64,000 nt of DNA from Micromonospora inyonensis (GCF_900091415.1 NZ_FMHU01000001.1:3100001-3164000), one strand, 5' to 3'; positions 1-10,103 are shown, numbered from the stretch's first letter. The notes: generated by a model from the letters alone, not told the origin. Program-made: numbers and translations.

Positions 1-186
1 GGCGACCGGACATCCCGGTGAGGTAACGCTATGTGTCGAAGTGGTCCCCGACAAGCCCCCAAAAGGCGCGTAGAGCTGTCCAAAAATGGACTTGACCTGG
101 GATTATCTGGTTCTTCGGGGTGCGGGTCGCCGGTGACGCACGGTACGAATCGCCGGTGTTCCATGGCCCGACGGCGGGCCGGTGGA

Positions 187-192
187 TAGGGT
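187..192 (+). promoter_or_regulatory. -10-like box (TAGGGT) upstream of the STAS gene
   Basis: TAGGGT matches the actinobacterial TANNNT -10 pattern seen before several other genes here. It would start a transcript about 42 nt before the STAS gene, whose GGAGG lies at 225-229. I see no convincing -35. The rest of 1-241 holds no gene I can support. Confidence 0.35.
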
Positions 193-241
193 CGCGGCGA
201 GCGGGCCGGACGCGGCCGTGGTACGGAGGCGGTGAGCGGTC

Positions 242-592
242 ATGGAGGTGCGGGTGCGGGACACCGGCCGGGGCGACGTCGTGCTGAGCCCGGCGGGTGA
301 GATCGACATGTCCACCGTCGGCACGCTGGAGACCGCGCTGACCGCCGCGCTGAACCGGCCCGACCTGCGGGAGTGCCTGGTCGACCTGGCCGAGGTCACC
401 TTCCTCGACTCGACCGGCCTGCGGGTGCTGATCGAGGGGTTCAGCCTGGCGCAGGAGCGGGGCCGGTCGCTGCGGGTCGCCAATCCGCAGCCGGTGGTCG
501 AGCGGGTCCTGCGGATCACCTCGGTCGGCCCGCTGCTGGGGCTGCCGGACGTGGCCACCCCACTGCCGCCCGACGCCCGTTGGCTGGGCTGA
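242..592 (+). CDS. STAS-domain anti-sigma factor antagonist
   Basis: This 116-aa protein is a single STAS domain of the SpoIIAA/RsbV type. Such proteins bind and sequester an anti-sigma factor kinase in the cytoplasm and are controlled by phosphorylation of one serine. The family landmarks are visible: an early GEIDMST segment, then VDLAEVTFLDSTGLRVLIEG, in which the DST serine is the expected phosphorylation site. The length is typical of a stand-alone antagonist. It has its own upstream -10-like box and a GGAGG 12 nt before the ATG. No anti-sigma kinase or sigma gene is adjacent, so its partner is unknown. The next gene converges on it with a gap of only 36 bp that contains a GGCGGTACCGCC palindrome. 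Confidence 0.85.
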   Translation: MEVRVRDTGRGDVVLSPAGEIDMSTVGTLETALTAALNRPDLRECLVDLAEVTFLDSTGLRVLIEGFSLAQERGRSLRVANPQPVVERVLRITSVGPLLGLPDVATPLPPDARWLG

Positions 593-628
593 GCCGCCTC
601 GGCACCCTCCGGTGGGCGGTACCGCCGG

Positions 629-2080
629 TCAGCCGGCCAGGCCGAGCACCTCCGCCGCCGCGCGACCGTTGGCGTGGCTGGCCCCGTAGGTGGCGACGAA
701 CGCGCGCACTCCGGCCGGCCGCCACCGTCCCGGCCAGCCCATCTCCACCACGGTCACCGGATGGACGGCGGCCAGCCCCTCGACCAGCTCCGCCCCGCCC
801 GGCAACCGGTGCAGGTGCCGGCCGACCAGCACGACCGGCCGGTCCCCGGCGAGCGCCCGCAGGGCGGCCGGGCCGGTCTCGCCCGCCACCACCCGGACCT
901 CCTCGGTTCCCGCCAGGTGCGGACCGAGCCCCCACGGCACCCGGCCCTCGGCCATGGTGGCGGTGGCGTGCAGCTGTACCACCAGTGGCCGGTCCAGCCC
1001 GGCGACGATCCCCTCGACGCGTACCGCCCGGCGCGCGGCGGCGTAACCGAGGTCGCCGGGGTCGGGGCCGGGCGCGCCGACGGGCCGGGTCCAGGCGGCC
1101 AGCTCGGCGGTGCGGGCGGCGGCCTCCTCGACCCGGTCACGGGCCAGCCGTCCGGCGCCGAGCGCGGCGACGATCTCGGTCACCACGTGTCCGACCAGCG
1201 CGGCGTCGACCTTCGCCCCGACGCAGAGCAGGTCCGCACCGGCCGCGAGGGCGGCCACGGCGGCGGGACCGACCCCGCCGGCGGCCACCGTGGCGCCCTT
1301 CATCTCCAGCGCGTCGGTGATGACGGTGCCGGTGAAGCCCAGCTCCCGGCGGAGCAGGTCGACCAGGACGGCCCGGCTGAAGGTGGCCGGCAGGTCTCCG
1401 GTCAGCACCGGGACCCGGATGTGCGCGGTCATGACCGCCCGGGTGCCGGCGGCCACGGTCGCCGCGAAGGGCGGCAGGTCGCGCTCGCGCAGCACGGACA
1501 GCGGCACGTCCACCGTCGGCAGTTCCAGGTGCGAGTCGGCGACGGTCGCGCCGTGCCCGGGGAAGTGCTTGGCGCAGGCCGCGACCCCGGCACCCTGCAA
1601 CCCGTCCACCGCGGCGGCCGAGTGCGCGGCCACCCGGAGCGGATCGTCGCCGAAGGACCGGGTGCCGATCACCGGGTTCTCGTCGGCGCTGTTGACGTCC
1701 ACCGTCGGAGCGAGGTCGACGGTGACGCCCAACGCGGCCAGCTCCGCCCCGATCGCGGCGTAGACCCGGCGGGTGAGCGCCACGTCCCCGACCGCCCCGA
1801 GCGCGGCGTTGCCCGGGTACGGGCTACCGGTGGCGTGCGCCAGCCGGGTGACGTCGCCGCCCTCCTCGTCGATGGCGACCAGCACGTCGGCGCGGGCGTC
1901 GCGCAGCGCGGCGGTCGCCGCGGCGACCTGGGCCGGGGTCTCGACGTTGGTCCCGAACAGCGTGAAGCCGGCCAGCCCCGCGCCGACGAGATCCAGTGCC
2001 CAGTCCGGCGGGGTCGGCCCGGGGTACGCCGCGAGCAGCGTGCCGAGGGCAAGGCGGCGAAGTCCTGGATCCAGCCCCAC
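629..2080 (-). CDS. GH3 beta-N-acetylhexosaminidase (NagZ-like)
   Basis: This is a 483-aa glycoside hydrolase family 3 protein, likely a cytoplasmic beta-N-acetylhexosaminidase acting on muropeptides or GlcNAc-containing sugars. The N-terminal TIM barrel carries DEEGGD at about 71-76, the NagZ-type signature KHFPGHG at 171-177 with the general-acid His-Asp region just after it (ADSH), and ITDALEMKG with the predicted nucleophile Asp256. A smaller C-terminal region follows, as in longer actinobacterial members. There is no signal peptide. The start is GTG with a good AAGGAG just upstream on the minus strand. It is divergent from a ROK repressor across 159 bp, which suggests that repressor controls it. 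Confidence 0.85.
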   Translation of the reverse strand: MGLDPGLRRLALGTLLAAYPGPTPPDWALDLVGAGLAGFTLFGTNVETPAQVAAATAALRDARADVLVAIDEEGGDVTRLAHATGSPYPGNAALGAVGDVALTRRVYAAIGAELAALGVTVDLAPTVDVNSADENPVIGTRSFGDDPLRVAAHSAAAVDGLQGAGVAACAKHFPGHGATVADSHLELPTVDVPLSVLRERDLPPFAATVAAGTRAVMTAHIRVPVLTGDLPATFSRAVLVDLLRRELGFTGTVITDALEMKGATVAAGGVGPAAVAALAAGADLLCVGAKVDAALVGHVVTEIVAALGAGRLARDRVEEAAARTAELAAWTRPVGAPGPDPGDLGYAAARRAVRVEGIVAGLDRPLVVQLHATATMAEGRVPWGLGPHLAGTEEVRVVAGETGPAALRALAGDRPVVLVGRHLHRLPGGAELVEGLAAVHPVTVVEMGWPGRWRPAGVRAFVATYGASHANGRAAAEVLGLAG

Positions 2081-2239
2081 GTGATCTCCTTTGCGCAGTC
2101 GGCCGGGTCCTCCGGCCTGCTGATCGACGGCCCCGGGCCGGTCGTCCGGCCGCTGACCCGTGTCGGGGCCGGCCGTTACGCTACGGTCACCCCCGGATCG
2201 ATTCGATCAACAAGGTTTACCAAAACCAGAGGACGTGGC

Positions 2240-3418
2240 ATGAGTTCGACGCGGCTGCCCGGCACCCCGCGCCTGTTGCGGGCGCTCAACGACCGCGCGG
2301 CACTGGAACTGCTCCTCGAACGGGGGCCGCTCACCCGGGCCCGGCTCGGCGAGCTGACCGGCCTGTCCAAGGTCACCGCCTCGCAGCTCGTCGAGCGGCT
2401 CGAGGAACGCGGTCTGGTCACCCGGGTCGGTGAGCAGGCCGGCGGGCGTGGGCCGAACGCCCAGCTCTACGCCGTCCGGCCGGGCAGCGCGCACGTGATC
2501 GGGGTCGACGTCGGCGCGGACCGGGTGGTGGCGGCCTGCGCCGACATCACCGGCGCGGTGATCGGTCGGGCGGAGCAGTCCACCCGGGACACCGACGATC
2601 CGGTGGGTGTGGTGCACAACGCGGTGGTGCAGGCCGCGGGGAACGCGGACGCGCCGATGGCGAGCGTACGCCGGGTCGTGCTCGGGACCCCCGGTCTGGT
2701 CGACCCGGCCACCGGGGACATCACCTTCGCGTTCAACCTGCCCCGGTGGCACCGCGGCCTGCTCGCCGCGCTCCGCGACGACCTGGCCACCACGGTGGTC
2801 TTCGAGAACGACGTCAACCTGGCCGCGGTCGCCGAGGCGCAGTCCGGCGCGGCCCAGGGGACGACCGACTTCGTGCTGGTCTGGGTGGACGCCGGGGTGG
2901 GGCTGGCGATCATGCTGAACGGGCGGCTGCACCACGGCAGCAGCGGCGCGGCCGGTGAGATCGGGTACCTGCCGGTGCCGGGGGCGCCGATCCCCCGGGA
3001 CGTCTCCCGCCGGGCGAAGCCGGCGTTCCAGCAGTTGGCCGGGGCGGAGGCGGTCCGCGCGGTGGCCCAGGAGTACGGCTTCCCGGCCGACGTCACCGCC
3101 GCTGATGCCGTCCATGCGGCGATCGCGGCCGGTACGGCCGGCGGCCCGATGCTCGACGAGCTGGCCCGGCGCCTGGCGCTCGGGGTGGCGAGCACCTGCG
3201 TGGTGCTGGACCCGCCGCTGGTGGTGCTGGCCGGTGAGATCGGCCGGGCCGGTGGCGCGGCGCTCGCCGAGCGGGTGCAGCACGAGGTGGCCGCGATCAC
3301 GCTGGTCCGGCCGAGGGTGGTGCCCACCGGGCTGCGCGAGGAGCCGATCCTGCGGGGCGCGCTGCGGACCGCCCTGGACGCCGTCCGAGACGAGGTCTTC
3401 GGTTCCACGGTCGGCTGA
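2240..3418 (+). CDS. ROK-family transcriptional repressor
   Basis: This 392-aa protein has an N-terminal winged helix (about residues 10-70, with RARLGELTGLSKVTASQLVERL as the recognition region) fused to a ROK sugar-kinase-like domain beginning GVDVGADRVV. The ROK zinc-binding cysteine cluster (CxCGxxGCxE) is missing after GEIGYLPV. That is common in regulators and argues against kinase activity. The ATG is preceded by AGAGGA with 6-nt spacing. It is divergent from the GH3 hexosaminidase, so a role in sensing GlcNAc or a related amino sugar is a reasonable inference. The inducer is not shown by the sequence. The 159-bp divergent region contains an AT-richer stretch (GGTTTACCAAAACC, about 2213-2226) where an operator would be expected. 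Confidence 0.85.
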   Translation: MSSTRLPGTPRLLRALNDRAALELLLERGPLTRARLGELTGLSKVTASQLVERLEERGLVTRVGEQAGGRGPNAQLYAVRPGSAHVIGVDVGADRVVAACADITGAVIGRAEQSTRDTDDPVGVVHNAVVQAAGNADAPMASVRRVVLGTPGLVDPATGDITFAFNLPRWHRGLLAALRDDLATTVVFENDVNLAAVAEAQSGAAQGTTDFVLVWVDAGVGLAIMLNGRLHHGSSGAAGEIGYLPVPGAPIPRDVSRRAKPAFQQLAGAEAVRAVAQEYGFPADVTAADAVHAAIAAGTAGGPMLDELARRLALGVASTCVVLDPPLVVLAGEIGRAGGAALAERVQHEVAAITLVRPRVVPTGLREEPILRGALRTALDAVRDEVFGSTVG

Positions 3419-3548
3419 CCCGTCGGGCCGGACCCCACTCCCCATGTGAAGGAATTCTTCACCACATACATCTGCCCTGCAAGGTCTTGCCAGTGACGCG
3501 CGTCGCCCGTCGGGGTGCACGGGAACGGGCGCGTGGTTGGATGGATGG

Positions 3549-4391
<843 letters not shown>

Positions 4392-4407
4392 CCCGCGGAG
4401 ACCTCCC

Positions 4408-5301
4408 GTGCCACAGACCCGGGTCGTCGTGGTGGGCAGCGCGAACATGGACCTGGTCGGGACGGCCCCCGTGCTGCCCCGGGCCCGGGAGACCGTGCTC
4501 GGCACCGACTTCGTGATGGTGCCCGGCGGCAAGGGCGCCAACCAGGCGGTCGCCGCCGCCCGCGCCGGCGCGTCGGTCGTCTTCCTCGGTGCGATCGGAT
4601 CGGACTCGTTCGGGGTCACCCTGCGGGCCCGGATCACCGCCGCCGGGGTGGACACCGGCCAGCTCCGGGTGACCTACGGCCCGTCCGGCGTGGCGCTGGT
4701 CATGGTGGACGCCGAGGGCGAGAACCTGATCCTGGTCACGCCCGGCGCGAACGCCTCCCTCACCGGGCTCACCGACGCCGAACTGGCTGCGGTGCGGGGC
4801 GCCGACGTCATGGTGGCGCAGTTGGAGATCCCGGTGGAGACGGTGACCGAGGCGGCCGTCGCCGCGCGGTCGGCCGGCACCCGGGTCGTCCTCAACGCGG
4901 CACCGGCCCGGCGGGTCCCGGCGGAGCTGCTGGACCTGGTCGACATGCTGGTGGTCAACGAGGTGGAGGCCGCAGCGCTCACCGGGCGGGGGCGCGAGGC
5001 GCCGGAGACGCTGCTGGACCTGGTGCCCCGGGCGGTGCTCACCCTCGGTGCCGACGGCGCCTGGTACGTCGACCGCGACGGCACCGTCGCACACGTCCCG
5101 GCGTTCGAGGTCGAGGTGGTCGACTCCACCGCGGCAGGCGACGCCTTCACCGCCGCCCTCGCCGTGGCCTGGGGCGAGGGGCGCGACCTGCTCGACGCGG
5201 TCCGCTGGGCGGCGGCGGCCGGCGCGGTGTGCACCCGCCGGCTGGGCGCGTCGGTGGCGCTGCCGCACCGCGCCGAGATCGACGAGCTGCACGCGCGCTG
5301 A
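4408..5301 (+). CDS. ribokinase-like PfkB carbohydrate kinase
   Basis: This 297-aa PfkB-family sugar kinase most resembles ribokinase. The N-terminus GSANMDLVG, the substrate loop GGKGANQAVAAARAG and the C-terminal PfkB signature DSTAAGDAFTAALA, with the catalytic Asp in AAGD, are intact. The predicted reaction is ATP-dependent phosphorylation of ribose (or a related sugar) at O5 in the cytoplasm. The GTG start follows a GGAG-containing stretch and lies 16 bp after the ABC ATPase gene, so the two may form an operon. No ribose transporter lies nearby, and the sugar specificity is an inference. Confidence 0.85.
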   Translation: MPQTRVVVVGSANMDLVGTAPVLPRARETVLGTDFVMVPGGKGANQAVAAARAGASVVFLGAIGSDSFGVTLRARITAAGVDTGQLRVTYGPSGVALVMVDAEGENLILVTPGANASLTGLTDAELAAVRGADVMVAQLEIPVETVTEAAVAARSAGTRVVLNAAPARRVPAELLDLVDMLVVNEVEAAALTGRGREAPETLLDLVPRAVLTLGADGAWYVDRDGTVAHVPAFEVEVVDSTAAGDAFTAALAVAWGEGRDLLDAVRWAAAAGAVCTRRLGASVALPHRAEIDELHAR

Positions 5302-5319
5302 GCCCCGGTCGTCGGCGGC

Positions 5320-5439
5320 CCCGCGACCGCCCGGCCTCGGGGCGTTCTCCGGCGCACCGGGTTCACCCCGGTCGGCGAGATCAGGGTCGACGGTCGTCCC
5401 GCACTGCGACACGTCCGGGACCTGACCACCGACGCCTGA
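5320..5439 (+). pseudogene. possible remnant of a GNAT acetyltransferase C-terminus
   Basis: One frame reads as about 36 codons ending at a stop (5437-5439). It contains LRRTGFTPVGEIRVDG, which resembles the end of GNAT acetyltransferases (loop-GF-x-x-xGE-strand). There is no start codon or upstream part of a domain, so if real it is a gene remnant. This is the only thing I can see in the 264-bp gap 5302-5565. Confidence 0.25.
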
Positions 5440-5565
5440 CACCCGGACCAACCCGGCGGGACGAGCGGTCGGCGCGCCGGTTGGTCCGCAGGGCCGGGCA
5501 TGGGAACGCGCTGCCGATCGCCAGCGCCGGCGCCCTGGGTGGTCGATGCGCAGGGTGCGCGAGAC

Positions 5566-6327
5566 CTAGTCGACCTGGTCGTCGGTACGACGTTCGCCCC
5601 GGCGGCGGAGCATGCCCAGGCCCGGGATGCCGGCCACGGCGAGTTTCAGGTCGCGGGTCACGTCGAGCAGGTCGTGCAGGTCCGGTCCGACCCGGTCCAG
5701 GGTGGCCAGGATCGGCAGGATGTCGGCGGTCAGGTGCTCCTTGAGCTTGGGCAGCTCGTCGACGAGACGGATCGCGGCGGTCACCTCCTCGTGGCTGAGC
5801 TGTTCCACGAACCGCGCGGCCATCGGCGCGGCCCGCCGCAGCACCGGCTCGTACGCGGCCAGGAGTTCCCCGGCGGTGGCGGCGGCCACCCCCGCCGTCT
5901 CCACCGTGCCGGCTGCCCGCCCGGCGACCACCTCCGCCTCGGCCACCACCGTGGCCGCCGCCCCCGCCACCTGCTCGGCCCCGGCGACCACCTCGGCTGC
6001 CTTCGCGGTGACCTCGGTGGCGTTGTCGATCACGGTGGTCGCGGCGGCACTGATCACTGCCACCTGCCGGACGGCCGCCTCGGCGTCGGTGAGCACCTGG
6101 TCCGTCCGGTCCAGGGTCTGCTCGATCCGGTCCACCACCCCGTTGATCCTGGTCACCAACGTTTCGACGGCGTCGAGCACCGCGAAGGCACGCGCCGGCA
6201 CGGCCGCGAGCGACACCGCCGAGCCGAGCGCCTGGTCGACCGCGGCCCGGGTCAGCCCGGCGGCCCGGGAGGCGGCGTCACCGGTCAGCCCGAGGACGGC
6301 GGACGGGCGGGGGAGGGGAATCACCAT
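5566..6327 (-). CDS. alanine/valine-rich coiled-coil protein of unknown function
   Basis: This 253-aa protein has no domain I can name. After an N-terminal PLPRPSAVLGL segment it is a long run of Ala/Val/Thr/Glu heptad-like sequence (about 30-150), predicted to be helical and possibly amphipathic or phasin-like. A charged region (LPKLKEHLTADILPILATLDRVGPDLHDLLDVTRDLK) follows and resembles the tail of actinobacterial proteins with extended amphipathic helices. The ATG at 6327 is used because the upstream in-frame codons look like intergenic sequence. There is no signal peptide. The low-complexity helix makes homology-based naming unsafe. Confidence 0.6.
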   Translation of the reverse strand: MVIPLPRPSAVLGLTGDAASRAAGLTRAAVDQALGSAVSLAAVPARAFAVLDAVETLVTRINGVVDRIEQTLDRTDQVLTDAEAAVRQVAVISAAATTVIDNATEVTAKAAEVVAGAEQVAGAAATVVAEAEVVAGRAAGTVETAGVAAATAGELLAAYEPVLRRAAPMAARFVEQLSHEEVTAAIRLVDELPKLKEHLTADILPILATLDRVGPDLHDLLDVTRDLKLAVAGIPGLGMLRRRGERRTDDQVD

Positions 6328-6376
6328 GCGTCCAAGTGTGCGGCGCGACCGCCAGTACCGCCGCCCGGCGTCGGTG

Positions 6377-6435
6377 GGTGTTTGCAGGGACACCCTGCAC
6401 GCGCTTCCTGATGAGCAGGGGCACCCTGCCACCAC
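6377..6435 (-). repeat. interspersed double-palindrome repeat, diverged copy
   Basis: On the minus strand this runs GTGGTGGCAGGGTGCCCC... to ...GTCCCTGCAAACACC. It is a diverged member of the repeat family at 19384, 21021 and 32687. The two GC-rich palindromes are kept, but the spacer TTACCGCTTTTT is replaced. It lies just past the 3' end of the first DUF6232 gene and in the same orientation as that gene, where a terminator would be expected. Confidence 0.6.
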
Positions 6436-6468
6436 CCCGGCCCGCACCGGGTGGACTGTCAGGCGGCG

Positions 6469-6948
6469 TCAGAAGTCTCCCTGCTGTTCGACGGCGCGCT
6501 GCACGGCCCGGTAGATCTGCCCGAACCGGAGCGCGTCGGGACTGCTCAGCAGCAGGATGTCGTGCCCCCGGTGCTGCACCCAGAGCTCGTGCATCCGGTC
6601 GCCGCGTTCGTACGAGCGGTCCAGCCAACTCAGCGGCAGCTCCAGGAAGGGGGCGAGCACCAGCGCGCCGACGACGAAGGCGGCCACGACGATCAGTGCC
6701 AGCGTCCAGTTTCCCCGGTCCTGCGCCGACCAGGCCAGCGAGATGACGCAGAGCAGCGCCACCAGCGGGGGCAGGGAGAGCAGCAGGACCAGGACGCCCC
6801 GGCCCAGTTTCCGGGAGTGCTGCGTCAGGGTGGTCCGTCCCCGGGCGTGCCAGACGTACGTGACGTCGGGGAGCCGCAGGGTGTGCCCGTCCACCCGGAT
6901 CGACTCGGAGGTCACCTGTACCGTGTCGTCCTGGTAATAGAGCGTCAT
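6469..6948 (-). CDS. DUF6232-type membrane protein, copy 1
   Basis: This 159-aa protein begins MTLYYQDDTVQVTSESIRVD, the characteristic N-terminal beta-strand pattern of DUF6232 proteins. Two hydrophobic segments (about 55-75 and 85-105) and a cytoplasmic tail ending with [18 protein letters not shown] follow. The function is unknown in the family. It is paralogous along its whole length with the next upstream gene, so the pair arose by tandem duplication. The ATG at 6948 was chosen because it starts exactly at the conserved block. Confidence 0.75.
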   Translation of the reverse strand: MTLYYQDDTVQVTSESIRVDGHTLRLPDVTYVWHARGRTTLTQHSRKLGRGVLVLLLSLPPLVALLCVISLAWSAQDRGNWTLALIVVAAFVVGALVLAPFLELPLSWLDRSYERGDRMHELWVQHRGHDILLLSSPDALRFGQIYRAVQRAVEQQGDF

Positions 6949-7018
6949 CACTACAGTGAACCCGGCGGCGGCCAGTTCGGCAGCCCCTCCCACGGTCGGA
7001 CGTCCGCCGTGGACCGGA

Positions 7019-7489
7019 TCAGCGTGGGCGGACCGGCTGGCCGCGTTCCATCGCCCGTTGCAGGGCCCGGTAGATCTGCCCGAAGCGGAGTGCGTCGGCG
7101 GTGCGGACCAGCCGGACCGGACGGCCCTGCCAGCGGATCCAGATCTCCCACTGGCGGCTGCCCCGGGCGTACGAGCGGTCGAGTCGTTCGAACAGGACGT
7201 CGGCGACCGGGCCGACGGCGAGCCCGACCAGCACCGACGCGCCGACGATCGCGATGGTGACGGTCCAGGACCGGTGCAGCCAGATGGCCAGGGCGATGCC
7301 GAGGACGGCGGCCACCAGCGGCCCGGCCATCGCCGCGCCGATCACACCCCGGCCGGCGAGCACCCGCCAGGACCGGCTGCCGCGCTGGTGCCAGACCTCG
7401 CTGATCTCGGCGAGCGGGAAGCGCTGCCCGTCGACCCGGACGGCGGTCGACGTGACCTGCACCGACCTGTCGTCGTAGAACATGACCAT
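7019..7489 (-). CDS. DUF6232-type membrane protein, copy 2
   Basis: This 156-aa protein starts [20 protein letters not shown], has two hydrophobic helices near 50-95, and ends with [20 protein letters not shown]. It matches copy 1 at both ends and in the middle ([16 protein letters not shown] against LDRSYERGDRMHELWV). The tandem pair is probably one transcription unit read leftward. Its start faces the enoyl-CoA hydratase gene across about 97 bp, so the two promoters share that gap. The function is unknown. Confidence 0.75.
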   Translation of the reverse strand: MVMFYDDRSVQVTSTAVRVDGQRFPLAEISEVWHQRGSRSWRVLAGRGVIGAAMAGPLVAAVLGIALAIWLHRSWTVTIAIVGASVLVGLAVGPVADVLFERLDRSYARGSRQWEIWIRWQGRPVRLVRTADALRFGQIYRALQRAMERGQPVRPR

Positions 7490-7545
7490 CGCGACTCCCG
7501 GTGACGGAGCTGACACCAGACTATCTACCCCAACGACCCGCGCCG

Positions 7546-7551
7546 TAAGGT
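7546..7551 (+). promoter_or_regulatory. -10-like box (TAAGGT) for the enoyl-CoA hydratase gene
   Basis: TAAGGT fits the TANNNT pattern and would give a leader of about 30 nt ending in GAGG (7577-7580), 6 nt before the ATG. It lies in the divergent gap with the DUF6232 gene. Confidence 0.35.
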
Positions 7552-7586
7552 TGGCACGCGACTTCGACGAGGAAGTGAGGGCAGCA

Positions 7587-8360
7587 ATGGGCGAGTTCGT
7601 TCGGCTGGAGACCAGGGACGGCATCGGCACCATCCGGTTGGACCGGCCGCCGATGAACGCGCTCAACGTCCAGGTCCAGGAGGAGCTGCGCGAGGCCGCG
7701 ACGGCCGCCGCCGACGACCCCGAGGTCCGCGCTGTCATCGTGTACGGCGGGGAGAAGGTCTTCGCCGCCGGGGCGGACATCAAGGAGATGGCCGACATGT
7801 CGTACGTGGACATGAGCGAGCGCTCCGCCCACCTCTCCAGCGCACTCACCGCCTTCACCCGCATCCCCAAGCCGGTGGTCGCCGCGATCACCGGTTACGC
7901 CCTCGGCGGTGGCTGCGAGCTGGCGCTGGCCTGCGACTGGCGGGTCGTCGCCGAGGACGCCAAGCTCGGCCAGCCGGAGATCAAGCTGGGCATCATCCCC
8001 GGCGCCGGTGGCACCCAGCGGCTGGCCCGGCTGGTCGGCCCGGCCCGCGCCAAGGATCTGATCATGTCCGGCCGGATGGTGGACGCCCAGGAGGCGCTGC
8101 GGATCGGGCTGGCCGACCGGGTCGTCCCGGCCGCCGACGTCCACCTCGCCGCCGTCGAGCTGGTCCAGCCGTACCTCACCGGTCCGGTGCAGGCGCTGCG
8201 GGCGGCGAAGCTCGCCGTCGACGCCGGCCTCGACATGGACCTCAACTCCGGTCTCGCCTGGGAGAGCCAGCTCTTCGCCGGGCTGTTCGCCACCGACGAC
8301 CGCCGCGAGGGCATGACCGCGTTCGTGGAGAAACGCAAGCCGAGGTTCACCGGGCGCTGA
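7587..8360 (+). CDS. enoyl-CoA hydratase/isomerase
   Basis: This 257-aa crotonase-family protein is predicted to hydrate 2-enoyl-CoA in beta-oxidation or a related acyl-CoA route. Both oxyanion-hole segments are present (AGADIKEM and [13 protein letters not shown]), as are two acidic residues at the classical catalytic positions, the Glu of GGGCE and the Glu of [18 protein letters not shown]. The length is normal for a monofunctional hydratase. The ATG at 7587 has GAGG at 6-nt spacing. In-frame sequence upstream lacks family similarity. The neighbouring TPP enzyme may act in the same alpha-oxidation or acyl-CoA context, but this is not proved by the sequence. Confidence 0.85.
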   Translation: MGEFVRLETRDGIGTIRLDRPPMNALNVQVQEELREAATAAADDPEVRAVIVYGGEKVFAAGADIKEMADMSYVDMSERSAHLSSALTAFTRIPKPVVAAITGYALGGGCELALACDWRVVAEDAKLGQPEIKLGIIPGAGGTQRLARLVGPARAKDLIMSGRMVDAQEALRIGLADRVVPAADVHLAAVELVQPYLTGPVQALRAAKLAVDAGLDMDLNSGLAWESQLFAGLFATDDRREGMTAFVEKRKPRFTGR

Positions 8361-8438
8361 CACGCCGCGCCGAAGCTTCTTCACGTTCAGGTGACCGACC
8401 GGTAACCTCGGACCGGCCACGCGACGAGGGGAGCGGCG

Positions 8439-10061
8439 ATGACGGAGCGGATCGAGGGTCACGGCGGGGAGTTGGCGCTTGCGGCGCTGCGCGCGTACGG
8501 CGTACGCGAGATGTTCACCCTCTCCGGCGGGCACGTGTTCCCGCTCTACGACGCCGCGCACAAGACCGACTTCCCGGTCTACGACGTGCGGCACGAGCAG
8601 ACGGCGGTCTTCGCGGCCGAGGCGGTGACCAAGCTCCAGCGCCGCCCCGGCCTCGCGGTGCTCACCGCCGGCCCCGGCGTCACCAACGGCATCTCCGGCC
8701 TGACCAGCGCGTTCTTCAACGCCTCGCCGGTGCTGGTGCTCGGCGGCCGGGCCCCGGCCTTCCGCTGGGGCTCCGGCAGCCTCCAGGAGATGGACCACCT
8801 CCCGCTGGTCCGGCCGGTCACCAAGCACGCCGAGACGATCTTCAACACGGACGACATCCCCCGGATGGTCGCTGCCGCGCTGGACACCGCGCTCACCCCG
8901 CACCGGGGGCCGGTCTTCCTCGACCTCCCGCTGGAGGTGGTCTTCTCGGTCGGGGAGGCCGACCAGCCGACGGGAGCGGCGCCCGCCCCGCTGGAGGCCG
9001 ATCCGGACGAGGTGGCCCGCGCCGCCGAGCTGATCGCGCAGGCCGAGCGGCCGGTGATCGTCGCCGGGTCGGACGTCTGGTCCGGCGGCGCGGTCGACGC
9101 GCTGGGGGCGGCGGCCGAGGCGCTCGGCGTGCCGGTCTTCACCAACGGCATGGGACGCGGCGCGCTCCCGCCGGAGCACCCCCTCGCGTTCGCCAAGGCC
9201 CGCAGGGCCGCGCTCACCGGGGCCGACGTGGTCGTCGTGGTCGGCACCCCGCTGGACTTCCGGCTCAGCTTCGGCGACTTCGGCGACGCGCAGGTGGTGC
9301 ACGTCGTCGACGCGCCGAGCCAGCGCGCCGGGCATGTCGAGACGGCCGCTTCGCCCGCCGGTGACCTGCGGCTGGTCCTCACCGCGCTGGCCGACCACGT
9401 CGGCGACCGGGTCGACCACACCGACTGGATCGCGCAGCTGCGCGTCAAGGAGGACGCGGCGAAGGCGCGCGACGCCGAGGAGATGGCCGCCGAGACCGAC
9501 CCGATCCGCCCGGCCCGGATCTACGGCGAACTGCGCCGGGTGCTCGCCCGGGACGCCATCACCATCGGCGACGGCGGCGACTTCGTCTCGTACGCCGGCC
9601 GTTACCTGGAGCCGGCGCAGCCCGGCACCTGGCTCGACCCCGGCCCGTACGGCTGCCTCGGCACCGGCATGGGCTACGCGATGGGGGCCCGGATCACCCA
9701 CCCGGACCGGCAGGTCTGCGTGCTGATGGGCGACGGCGCGGCCGGCTTCTCGCTGATGGACGTCGAGTCCCTGGTCCGGCAGAAGCTCCCGGTGGTGATG
9801 GTGGTCGGCAACAACGGCATCTGGGGCCTGGAGAAGCACCCGATGCGCGCCATGTACGGCTACGACATCGCCGCCGACCTCCAGCCCGAACTGCGCTACG
9901 ACCAGGTGGTCGCGGCGATGGGCGGAGCCGGCGAGACGGTCACCAAGGCCGCCGACCTGGGGGCCGCACTGGAGCGGGCCTTCGACGCCGGCGTGCCGTA
10001 CCTGGTCAACGTGATCACCGATCCGACCGACTCGTACCCCCGCTCGTCCACCCTCGCCTGA
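8439..10061 (+). CDS. thiamine-pyrophosphate enzyme, acetolactate synthase family
   Basis: This 540-aa three-domain TPP enzyme has the catalytic glutamate Glu53 in VRHEQTAVFAAEA, the middle domain around PVIVAGSDVWSGGA, and the TPP/Mg motif GDGAAGFSLMDVESLVRQKLPVVMVVGNNG near 430. It belongs to the IlvB superfamily, but the sequence is divergent enough that the substrate could be an acetolactate, 2-hydroxyacyl-CoA or oxalyl-CoA type. The small-subunit gene ilvN and other ilv genes are absent, which argues against a biosynthetic acetolactate synthase. The start has GAGGGGAG at good spacing, and a TAACCT -10-like box lies at 8403-8408. It follows the crotonase gene by 78 bp. Confidence 0.8.
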   Translation: MTERIEGHGGELALAALRAYGVREMFTLSGGHVFPLYDAAHKTDFPVYDVRHEQTAVFAAEAVTKLQRRPGLAVLTAGPGVTNGISGLTSAFFNASPVLVLGGRAPAFRWGSGSLQEMDHLPLVRPVTKHAETIFNTDDIPRMVAAALDTALTPHRGPVFLDLPLEVVFSVGEADQPTGAAPAPLEADPDEVARAAELIAQAERPVIVAGSDVWSGGAVDALGAAAEALGVPVFTNGMGRGALPPEHPLAFAKARRAALTGADVVVVVGTPLDFRLSFGDFGDAQVVHVVDAPSQRAGHVETAASPAGDLRLVLTALADHVGDRVDHTDWIAQLRVKEDAAKARDAEEMAAETDPIRPARIYGELRRVLARDAITIGDGGDFVSYAGRYLEPAQPGTWLDPGPYGCLGTGMGYAMGARITHPDRQVCVLMGDGAAGFSLMDVESLVRQKLPVVMVVGNNGIWGLEKHPMRAMYGYDIAADLQPELRYDQVVAAMGGAGETVTKAADLGAALERAFDAGVPYLVNVITDPTDSYPRSSTLA

Positions 10062-10097
10062 CCAGGAAAACCACGGGAGTTTCCCCGTCCGTCGTCG

Positions 10098-10103
10098 TAG
10101 GGT
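10098..10103 (+). promoter_or_regulatory. -10-like box (TAGGGT) upstream of the drrAB-type operon
   Basis: TAGGGT lies about 83 nt before the ABC ATPase start. The gap 10062-10185 also carries a repeated ACGGG(G)AGTTTC motif (about 10074 and 10170). The second copy provides the GGGGAG ribosome-binding site. Confidence 0.3.

Noticed and set aside
103..558. Long minus-strand open frame opposite the STAS gene
   Set aside because: Its Arg/Ser/Thr/Pro-rich composition is that of a shadow of the STAS coding strand. The plus strand encodes a clear STAS domain.
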